Shown here piece by piece: positions 56,748 through 64,000 of a stretch of 64,000 nt of DNA. The DNA lies in the NCBI RefSeq assembly GCF_913776295.1, contig NZ_CAJYOJ010000064.1, positions 62,001 to 126,000 of the forward strand, given 5' to 3'. The stretch comes from an uncultured Pedobacter sp. (GTDB lineage Bacteria > Bacteroidota > Bacteroidia > Sphingobacteriales > Sphingobacteriaceae). A model generated the notes under the pieces. That model worked only from the letters and a program-made list of their open reading frames with translations, was not told where the DNA came from and searched no databases. Positions within the stretch are counted from its first letter, which is position 1. Each line of letters begins with the position of its first letter. A program made the position numbers and the translations under genes.

Positions 56748-58884
56748 CAAAACGATGTATCTGGATACCCAGGCCGTATTAGGTTGGTTGGTTCGTTCTG
56801 GATCACAAAACTTGTTGCGAATTTATGTTTTAACTTTCCTGGGCTTGTTGTGGTCGCTAATGCTGAACGCACAATCCTGGACGGCAGATAATGGAAATGG
56901 TACCTATACCAATCCGCTTTTTTATGACGAGTTCTCTGATCCGGATCTGATTCGTGTAGGGGATGACTTTTACCTCACCGGTACCACCATGCACAGTGTA
57001 CCGGGATTACCGGTGCTGCACTCTAAAGACCTGGTGAACTGGAAGCTGGTGAGTTATGCCATGGATCGTTTTACGCTGGGAGAAGAATTTGACCTGACCA
57101 ATGGTAAAGAGGCATACGGCCAAGGCATATGGGCACCGTGTATAAGGCACCATAATGGTGTTTTTTATATCTTTTCCAATGTAAATCACCATGGATTACA
57201 GGTTTTTACGGCTACAAATCCTGCCGGGCCATGGAAACAACACCAGCTTAAACGCCATATTTACGACCTTTCGGTCTTGTTTGAAAATGATAAAATCTAT
57301 GTGGTTTATGGCGTTGGCGAAATTAAGCTAATTGAATTGAAATATGATCTCAGCGGTTTTGTGGAGGGCAGCGATCGGGTAATCATTCCGAAGGGAAATG
57401 CCATGGGCGAGGGAAACCACCTGTACAAAATCAATGGTAAATATTACATTACCAATGCCGACAATGGCCGGTTGCAGTGCGCCAGAGCTACCAATATCAT
57501 TGGCCCTTATGAAACTACGGTAGTGAGCGCGAAAGAAACCATGGGGACCTCACTGGGATGGTTTACCCAAAATATGTGGTTAGATTCTGCGCTACCTGCG
57601 GCCGATGCAAAACTGAGCATGGTACAACAGAGTGATCAGCTTTTTGCTTCGGTACCCATGCATCAGGGCGGAATTGTCGATCTGCCAAATGGCGAATGGT
57701 GGGGTTTTTCGATGATGGATTTTCGTTCAGTAGGCCGTACCACCTTTCTGTCGCCTGTTACCTGGAAAGAAGGTTGGCCTTTTTATGGCATTGAAGGCAA
57801 CCTGGGCAGGTCGCCACGAACCTGGTTTAAACCCAATGTAACCAAACCTGATCTTCCACAGGTACCTTACCAACGCAATGACAATTTCGATGCACCGCAG
57901 TTAGCTTCTGCCTGGCAATGGAACCACAATCCTGTTGACCGCAAATGGCAGTTGAAGGGGGGAAGCCTGCGCCTGCACACTTTACCGGCAAAAGATTTCC
58001 TTTTGGCGAGAAATACCCTGACCCAGCGGGGGGTAGGGCCAGAATCAGAGGCTACGGTAGAATTGAATGGTCAGCACTTAAAAGATGGCGATCTGGCCGG
58101 GCTGGGTTTAATGAATATTCCCTATGCCTGGATGGGGATCATCCGCGAGGGGAATAAACTTATTTTCAGGATGTTTGATCAGTATCAGCAAAAAACAATT
58201 GATAAACCATTAAAATCTCCACGTATTTATCTACGCGCCTTTGGTAATTTTGATAAAGATATTGCCCAGTTGAGTTACAGTACAGATGGCAAAACCTTCG
58301 AGAATGTAGGTGACAGCATTCGTATGCCTTATCAACTTAAAACCTTTCAAGGTACCCGGTATGCGCTTTTTGCTTACAACACCAAAGGAAAAGAGGGTGG
58401 TTATGCCGAATTTGATCATTTTAAGTTAACAGAACCTTTGGCCGACCGATCAAAAAATCTGCCGCTGGGGAAAGTGATTACACTAACCAATCTCGCTGAT
58501 AGACGCCAGCTGTGGGCAAATCCACACGGCATGCTTTGCCCGGGGCGCGCTTATAATGACGACCTGGATGTCGCTTATCAATTCCGTGTGTTGGATCGTG
58601 GACAGGGGAAAGTTGCCCTTCAGGCGCTTAATGGAACCGGATTTTTGACCATTACCAGTTTAGGCTTATCAGCAGATGTCCGCTTGATGAAAGATGAAAC
58701 ACCGGGCAGTCTGTTCATGTGGCAGGATATGTTAAGGGGACAATGTATGTTGCTATCCTTAAAAACCAACCGCTTTGTAGGGCTAGATCCTAAAACGGGA
58801 GAATTATACGGTGCAGACTGGCCAGGTACTTCACCCAATAGAAAAGATGGCACCGTTTTCAGTTGGCAACTGGTTACAGAATAA
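56731..58884 (+). CDS. GH43 glycosidase, second, with extra C-terminal beta-trefoil-like domain
   Basis: 717 residues. The ATG at 56731 overlaps the previous stop by 17 bp; a Met at residue 9 is another possible start before the signal segment (YVLTFLGLLWSLMLNAQ). The catalytic propeller begins GNGTYTNPLFYDEFSDPDLIRVGDDFYLTGTTMHSVPG. A beta-sandwich follows (WQWNHNPVDRKWQLKGGSLRLHTLP). The last 140 residues add a third domain with repeated strands (VITLTNLADRRQLWANP, KVALQALNGTGFLTI, CMLLSLKTNRFVGLD), resembling a beta-trefoil sugar-binding domain. It probably acts with the first GH43 on one polymer. Confidence 0.9.
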   Translation: MIMDNSKTMYLDTQAVLGWLVRSGSQNLLRIYVLTFLGLLWSLMLNAQSWTADNGNGTYTNPLFYDEFSDPDLIRVGDDFYLTGTTMHSVPGLPVLHSKDLVNWKLVSYAMDRFTLGEEFDLTNGKEAYGQGIWAPCIRHHNGVFYIFSNVNHHGLQVFTATNPAGPWKQHQLKRHIYDLSVLFENDKIYVVYGVGEIKLIELKYDLSGFVEGSDRVIIPKGNAMGEGNHLYKINGKYYITNADNGRLQCARATNIIGPYETTVVSAKETMGTSLGWFTQNMWLDSALPAADAKLSMVQQSDQLFASVPMHQGGIVDLPNGEWWGFSMMDFRSVGRTTFLSPVTWKEGWPFYGIEGNLGRSPRTWFKPNVTKPDLPQVPYQRNDNFDAPQLASAWQWNHNPVDRKWQLKGGSLRLHTLPAKDFLLARNTLTQRGVGPESEATVELNGQHLKDGDLAGLGLMNIPYAWMGIIREGNKLIFRMFDQYQQKTIDKPLKSPRIYLRAFGNFDKDIAQLSYSTDGKTFENVGDSIRMPYQLKTFQGTRYALFAYNTKGKEGGYAEFDHFKLTEPLADRSKNLPLGKVITLTNLADRRQLWANPHGMLCPGRAYNDDLDVAYQFRVLDRGQGKVALQALNGTGFLTITSLGLSADVRLMKDETPGSLFMWQDMLRGQCMLLSLKTNRFVGLDPKTGELYGADWPGTSPNRKDGTVFSWQLVTE

Positions 58885-58913
58885 TTTAAACACCAAACGA
58901 ACCTGTACAAATC

Positions 58914-60863
58914 ATGAGAACTCCGATCAAAAAAATTATTATCATCCTTTGTAGCATACTAGCCTGGTGTGGCAACACAGTGGTATTTGCTCAAAAAAAA
59001 CAGTCTTTTCCGGTTCTTTCTCCTAATGGAAAAATCAAATTGGTTTTGGATTACCAGTCACAGGGCGCGGATGATACCACCGCTTCTGCGCGGTTTCAGG
59101 TGTATTGCCAAAACAATGGAAAATGGTGGGGCATTATGGCCAATAATCAATTAGGATTGTACACAGACCAGGAACAATTTAAAAACCTGACGCTGAAAAT
59201 CACCGGAACAATAAAACGTATTGATACCCGCTATGAAATGGTGAGCGGAAAACGCAAACTTTGTGAAAATAATGCCAATGAGGGTACCTTTTCTTTTTCA
59301 AACGCTAATGGTAAGCTATTGAATATCGTTTTCAGGGTTTACAATGATGGTATCGCATTCAGGTATGTTTTGCCCAAATGGTCTAATCAAGCCGTTAACA
59401 TCAAAGATGAATATACCACTTTTAATATTCCCGCTCAAACAGAACGTTGGGCGCAGGCTTATGATCCGGGATACGAAGACTTTTATCCTTATAGCACCAG
59501 TGGAAAAGGTGAAAAAGGGCAGGAATGGTCATATCCGGCATTGTTTAAATCCAGGCAGGCACCGGTGTGGTACTTAATCTCTGAAGCAGGAAACAGTGCG
59601 TTTAATGCGGCCTCCAAATTGAACAATAAAGCCGATTTAAATGAATATAAAGTGAGCTATGCTGCCGGTCGAAAAGGCTTTGAGCAACAAGGTGATGTGA
59701 GTAAGCTGCCATGGAAGTCGCAGTGGCATACTGTAATGATCGGAAGCCTGGCAACTGTGGTACAATCTACCCTGATTACTGATGTTAGTGAACCAAGTCG
59801 TATTGTACAAAAAGACTGGATCAAACCCGGTGCGGTGGCTTGGATTTAATGGGCTTACAACCATGGATCTAAAGACTATCAAAAAGCGGTGGAATATACC
59901 AACCTGGCCAAGGCAATGAACTGGCCTTATGTGCTGATCGATTGGGAATGGGATGTAATGGGCAATGGCGGAAAATTGGAAGATGCGGTTAATTATGCCA
60001 AATCAAAAGGCATTAAACCCTTAATCTGGTACAATTCAGGTACGACAGACTGGTCTGATGCTACACCTGTAGACCGCATGAGAACCCGAGAAAAACGCAT
60101 CAAAGAGTTCGAATGGTTAAATAAAATCGGGGTTTATGGAATTAAAGTGGGTTTTTTTGCTGGCGACCAGTAGGATATGATAAAGTTGTATCTGGATATC
60201 CTTCAGGATGCTGCAGATCATAAATTGATGGTAAACTTTCATGGCGCTACGATTCCGCGTGGCTGGTCAAGAACCTATCCAAATTTAATGTCTGTAGAAG
60301 CAGTTTATGGTGCAGAATGGTACAATAACAGTGATATCCTAACCAACAAAGCAGGTGTACATAATACGACCTTGCCTTTCACCAGAAATGTGATTGGCCC
60401 GATGGATTATACCCCGGTTACCTTTTCTAATAGTCAGCACCCGCATATCACCTCTTACGGTCATGAGTTGGCTCTTTCTGTAGTATTTGAATCGGCCTTA
60501 CAACATTTTGCAGATCGCCCTGAAGCTTACTATGCACTACCAGATGCACCAAAGAACTTCCTGAAAACCGTACCAGCCGCCTGGGATGAAACACGCTTAC
60601 TAGATGGTTATCCTGGCAAGCACGTGGTGATGGCAAGAAGACGTGGTACTAAATGGTACATCGGAGGACTAAATGGGCAGGAAGATGCAAAAATATTAGC
60701 TTTTAATTTAGATTTTTTGAAAAATAAGCAAGCGAACATCCGTATCATTCAGGATGGTGGAAATGATAAATCTTTTAAAACAGAAACTCAGGTTTGGCGT
60801 AAAGGACAGCCGGTTAAAGTTAACTGCCTGCCACGCGGTGGTTTTGTAGCGGTAGTAGAATAA
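58914..60863 (+). pseudogene. GH97 glycosidase gene with two in-frame stop codons
   Basis: One continuous frame of 650 codons reads as a full GH97 (alpha-glucosidase/alpha-galactosidase) protein: signal peptide to VFAQ, N-terminal beta-sandwich, the barrel (YVLIDWEWDVMG, IKPLIWYNSGTTDW, NFHGATIPRGWSRTYPN, EAVYGAEWYNN) and a C-terminal sandwich. It is interrupted by TAA at 59847-59849 (codon 312, in WI-stop-WAYNHGS, probably once Tyr) and TAG at 60171-60173 (codon 420, in GDQ-stop-DMIK, probably once Gln). There is no frameshift. In addition KVGFF has Gly at codon 413 where retaining relatives have the nucleophile Asp (KVDFF). It follows GH43 by 29 bp. Likely inactive. Confidence 0.85.
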
Positions 60864-60985
60864 ATTATTGATCAGTATGTTTAATTTTTTAGCAACGATC
60901 ACATTTAGAATTATTTATTATGCGGAGTATTTCACGTAATAAAGGAAGATGGCAGTTAAGTTGCTGATTTTTAGTTAATGATGAT

Positions 60986-61015
60986 CGGAGCTGGTTGGAT
61001 AACCGCTCCGTTTTT
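60986..61015 (+). terminator. Rho-independent terminator of the glycosidase operon
   Basis: CGGAGC-T-GGTT (60986-60996) pairs with AACCGCTCCG (61001-61010): a 10-bp GC-rich stem with one bulged T, a 4-nt loop, followed by five T. It is 120 bp after the GH97 stop. The rest of 60864-61240 shows nothing else. Confidence 0.8.
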
Positions 61016-61240
61016 AGCTTAACACATAACTACCTGAGTTTGATAATTAATTTTTAGGTAATCCCCATGCTGAATTTATTTCAGCATCCTTTGGAAAAGA
61101 TACGATCTGGAATCAGATAAAAGAAATGAAAATATTTTTTTCTTTTAAAATGAATCCGGTAGCTCTACTTTAAAAATAAATGTAAAACGTCGAAACTATA
61201 TACACTTTTGGTTGTTCAATCTCCGAAATAAAACCAAAAT

Positions 61241-62305
61241 ATGAAGCAGCATTTACGAACAGCATTATTGTGTTTACTTACCTTAAGTGTAGCATTACCG
61301 GCTTGCAAGAAGAAAACGATAGACGAACCCACCCCAACTCAGCCAGAACCTTTTGATATCTATGTAGCCGGGAGGGAAGGTAATGTAGCTAAATTCTGGA
61401 AAAACGGGAAAGCTGTTAATCTCGGTAACACCGGCCTGGCTTCTGATGCAACCGCAATGGTGATAGCCGGAAATGATGTGTACATTGCAGGTTATGAAGT
61501 TAATGCTTCAGGTAAGTATGTGGCCAAATATTGGAAAAATGGCGTATCCGTCTCGCTAACGGATGGGAGCCGTGATGCTTTTGCCAATGACATATTTATA
61601 CAGGGAAATGATGTGTATATTGCCGGACAGGAAACGGTGTCTGGAAAATCAATCTACCAGGCAAAATATTGGAAGAACGGAACACCTATAGTATTAACCG
61701 ATGATACACAGTCTTCCCTTGCCACTGGCATAGCCTTACTCGGGAATGATGTTTATGTGATTGGTGAACGGAGGAATTTAGATTGGCTTAGCTCAATAAC
61801 CGTTTACTGGAAGAACGGGCAACTTTTCGACCTTTCAGACCGCTCAACAGCAGCTGATAACCAGGCTATAACCGTATCAGGTACCGACTTGTATTTTCTC
61901 TGGTCTGAAACCTATAATAGCGCCGGGCAATCAAGAACGAGGTACAGTAAAAACCTGGGCAGTCCGGTATTGATTAACGATGGTAATGCAGATGTGCGAG
62001 GCTATTCGATTTTTGTAAATGGAAATGACGTATATGTGGCAGGTTCGGGCAGTGCAAATGGAAATAATGCAATTGCGGCAAAATATTGGAAAAACGGATC
62101 CCCTGTCATTTTATCCAATGGCCCTGAAAGTACGTTTGGTTTATCTGTTGCGGTTTCTGACGCTGATGTTTTTGTAGGTGGTTACGGGGCAGGAACCAAT
62201 GGCAGAACTAATGTAGCGCAATACTGGAAAAATGGGAGTGTTGTACAACTTACCGATGGATCAGCAGCAGCACTGGTACGCAAAATTATCGTCGTTAGAA
62301 AGTAG
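61241..62305 (+). CDS. Repeat lipoprotein, probable beta-propeller
   Basis: A 354-residue lipoprotein (lipobox LPACKKK, Cys near residue 22, then a Pro/Thr linker). The mature protein is made of about six repeats of 45-50 residues, each with a NDVYIAG-like strand followed by AKYWKNG and a VxLTDG turn (IAGNDVYIAGYE, IQGNDVYIAGQE, LLGNDVYVIGER, VNGNDVYVAGSG). Six to seven such blades suggest a propeller used for binding. I do not recognise a specific function. It is transcribed alone, with terminators or long gaps on both sides. Confidence 0.75.
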   Translation: MKQHLRTALLCLLTLSVALPACKKKTIDEPTPTQPEPFDIYVAGREGNVAKFWKNGKAVNLGNTGLASDATAMVIAGNDVYIAGYEVNASGKYVAKYWKNGVSVSLTDGSRDAFANDIFIQGNDVYIAGQETVSGKSIYQAKYWKNGTPIVLTDDTQSSLATGIALLGNDVYVIGERRNLDWLSSITVYWKNGQLFDLSDRSTAADNQAITVSGTDLYFLWSETYNSAGQSRTRYSKNLGSPVLINDGNADVRGYSIFVNGNDVYVAGSGSANGNNAIAAKYWKNGSPVILSNGPESTFGLSVAVSDADVFVGGYGAGTNGRTNVAQYWKNGSVVQLTDGSAAALVRKIIVVRK

Positions 62306-62604
62306 CTTTAGGTTTATCGCAAATGGCCGATCAGGTGACACGTTGAAAGAGAATCTAATCTATATCAACCTTATTGAGCTTTATACCGTGCTTTTAGTTC
62401 GATAAACAGTAACGTTTGTTCATATGGGCTTTAATCTTATTGTAAAATAAACAGCCTATTATTTTTGTTGAGTGCCGATCTGTATCGTTTTTAAAAAAAT
62501 AATTTAATTTTATCTCAATAAATTATTGTCTAGTTTTTTGTCTCAAACATATTTCAATAAAATGCATTTTTTTCGTCCCATCCAATTACAATCAACATAC
62601 GCTC

Positions 62605-63819
62605 ATGAACTATAAAAAACTGCAGGAAGGTGTAGAAAAGTATGTGGTTGATTATTTTCATACCCATAGCGATCCGCGTTTGGTTTACCACAACCTGGAA
62701 CATACGCAGGAAGTGGTAAATGCTGCACAGCAGATAGCCAATCACTACCAGTTAAACGAACAGGATTTTTTTACGGTAACGACAGCCGCCTATTTTCATG
62801 ATACCGGATATTTTGAAGATGCGTTAAACCACGAGGCAAAAGGAGCGACATTGGCTGATGATTTTTTAACCAGGCATCAGGTAAGCCAGGAGATTCGTGA
62901 TCAGGTTAAAAGCGCAATACTGGCTACAAAAATTCCACAAAATCCTAAAAGTGAAATTGATAAAATCCTTTGTGATGCTGATCTTTTCCATTTAGGGCAG
63001 GCCGATTTCCGCGCAAAAGGAAAGTTGATGCATAAAGAGAACGAACGGATTTATAAAAAGGACATCAGCAAATCAGACTGGCGCAAAAAAGATATCCAGT
63101 TTTTGGAATCGCATCATTACCATACCGATTATGCCAATTTGTTGTTAAGCGATCAGAAGCAAAAAAACATCGAGAAACTGAAAAGCAAACTAACCGCACA
63201 GGAAGTAATCAATACCGAACTCGAAGAACCCAAAAACTTTGCACCGGTTATTGTTACCGAGAAAAAGAAAAAAGATAAAGAAAACAGACCGGATAAGGGA
63301 ATTGAAACGATGTTCAGGATAACATCGGCCAATAACCAAAGGTTGAGTGATATGGCCGATAATAAGGCACACATCCTCATTACCGTAAATTCCATCATGC
63401 TTTCTCTAATCGTGAGTTTATTATTAAGGCGCCTGGAAGATCATGGCAACCTGATTATCCCCACATTTATTTTATTGATGGTGAGTTTAACTTGTGTTGT
63501 TGTTTCCATTTTATCCACCCGTCCCTCTATTCCACCAGGAGAATTTACGCAGGAAGATATGGATAAGAAAAAGGTAAACCTATTATTTTTCGGCAACTTT
63601 TATAAAATGAGTTTGCCTAGTTATACAGACGGGATGATTAAGGTAATGAATGATAAGGATTTTTTGTACGGCACATTAATTACCGACGTATACTCGCAAG
63701 GGGTAGTGCTGGGCAGAAAATATAAACTCATCCGCCTGGCCTATAATATCTTCATGTTTGGTTTGATTGCAGCCGTATTGGCATTTGTAATTGCTTACGC
63801 AGCTTACGGTAAACTTTAA
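62605..63819 (+). CDS. HD phosphohydrolase fused to a Pycsar-effector-like membrane domain
   Basis: 404 residues. The N-terminal HD domain (about 1-165) has the metal-binding pattern: His33 in YHNLEHT, His65-Asp66 in AYFHDTGY, His76, and Asp124/Asp126 in [11 protein letters not shown] charged linker (about 185-235, [14 protein letters not shown]) follows. The C-terminal part (about 236-404) is the PycTM/DUF5706-like domain with [24 protein letters not shown], a second and a third membrane segment, and the conserved FFGNFYKM. It would cleave or sense a nucleotide at the membrane. The stop overlaps the ppk1 start (TAATG). The HD/Ppk1 link suggests nucleotide or polyphosphate signalling. Confidence 0.82.
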   Translation: MNYKKLQEGVEKYVVDYFHTHSDPRLVYHNLEHTQEVVNAAQQIANHYQLNEQDFFTVTTAAYFHDTGYFEDALNHEAKGATLADDFLTRHQVSQEIRDQVKSAILATKIPQNPKSEIDKILCDADLFHLGQADFRAKGKLMHKENERIYKKDISKSDWRKKDIQFLESHHYHTDYANLLLSDQKQKNIEKLKSKLTAQEVINTELEEPKNFAPVIVTEKKKKDKENRPDKGIETMFRITSANNQRLSDMADNKAHILITVNSIMLSLIVSLLLRRLEDHGNLIIPTFILLMVSLTCVVVSILSTRPSIPPGEFTQEDMDKKKVNLLFFGNFYKMSLPSYTDGMIKVMNDKDFLYGTLITDVYSQGVVLGRKYKLIRLAYNIFMFGLIAAVLAFVIAYAAYGKL

Positions 63820-64000
63820 TGGAGCAGCTAGTAGAAACCTCTTTTTTTAATCGGGATTTAAGCTGGTTAAAATTTAACGAGCGTATTTTAACGGAAGCCG
63901 GGCGAAATACCGTTCCGCTTTTAGAACGGATCAAATTTTTATCAATTTTCTCATCCAACCTTGATGAGTTTTATCGGGTTAGAATGCCAGTATTGCTCGC
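63819..64000 (+). CDS. ppk1: Polyphosphate kinase 1, N-terminal part (runs off the window)
   Basis: The first 60 codons of a polyphosphate kinase, which reversibly makes polyphosphate from ATP. The N-terminus [43 protein letters not shown] is the highly conserved Ppk1 N-terminal domain. The ATG shares its A with the stop of the HD-PycTM gene (TAATG), so translation is probably coupled. The catalytic histidines lie beyond the window edge. Confidence 0.93.
   Translation, partial: MEQLVETSFFNRDLSWLKFNERILTEAGRNTVPLLERIKFLSIFSSNLDEFYRVRMPVLL

Noticed and set aside
59847..60173. Programmed stop-codon readthrough or an altered genetic code
   Set aside because: TAA and TAG end other genes in the window normally, the two codons differ, and no recoding element is visible nearby.
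58914..60863. Three separate small genes, or a frameshifted gene, in the GH97 region
   Set aside because: All three segments share one frame and join into a continuous GH97 protein; only two nonsense codons separate them.

Overview
This window looks like chromosomal DNA of a Bacteroidota bacterium, most likely family Sphingobacteriaceae (Pedobacter-like). The reasons are SusC/SusD outer-membrane pairs driven by ECF sigma/FecR modules, a type IX secretion (T9SS) C-terminal sorting domain next to a PorP/SprF protein, GH27/29/43/95/97 glycosidases, TAnnTTTG promoter boxes, weak Shine-Dalgarno signals and about 40% G+C. I see no rRNA, tRNA or CRISPR array.

Layout. 0.1-2.6 kb: regulators (a lone LuxR-type HTH protein, a PAS plus degenerate receiver protein, an XRE repressor). 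3.0-15.4 kb: a surface-protein locus on one strand. Five of its proteins share an N-terminal module and end in different phage-fibre-like C-termini: a 196-residue tandem repeat array with an S74 chaperone, or tail-collar domains. A T9SS type B cargo and a PorP/SprF partner sit inside it, as do two small proteins of unknown role, one of them HsdR-N-like. 15.8-20.7 kb: an AraC-type membrane regulator, a small hypothetical gene, an IS630-family element with a split transposase, and an AI-2E family transporter. 21.0-23.6 kb: a GH27 alpha-galactosidase and a lipoprotein. 24.0-26.8 kb: a minimal contractile-tail islet (sheath, tube, stand-alone C-terminal tape-measure domain) with no baseplate, spike or ATPase.

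27.0-37.0 kb: first SusCD system, in the order ECF sigma, FecR, SusC, SusD, thioredoxin-fold protein, alpha/beta hydrolase. It ends at a good hairpin. 37.1-39.5 kb: GH95 on the minus strand. 39.8-52.8 kb: second SusCD system on the minus strand, in the order sigma, FecR, SusC, SusD, DUF4843, PKD-like lipoprotein, two TlpA-like proteins and an S1-type protease, with tightly spaced genes. An operator-like palindrome lies at its promoter and a 13-bp hairpin at its end. 53.4-60.9 kb: GH29, two overlapping GH43 genes and a GH97 gene, closed by a strong terminator. The GH97 gene carries two in-frame stops and appears to have lost its nucleophile. Together with GH95 and GH27 these suggest use of fucosylated, galactosylated and arabinose/xylose-containing plant glycans. 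61.2-64.0 kb: a repeat lipoprotein, then an HD phosphohydrolase fused to a Pycsar-effector-like membrane domain, overlapping the start of ppk1, which runs off the window.

The observations I rate highest are the minimal contractile islet, the GH97 pseudogene with three point lesions, the HD-PycTM/Ppk1 coupling, and the modular fibre-like locus with its 196-residue repeats.
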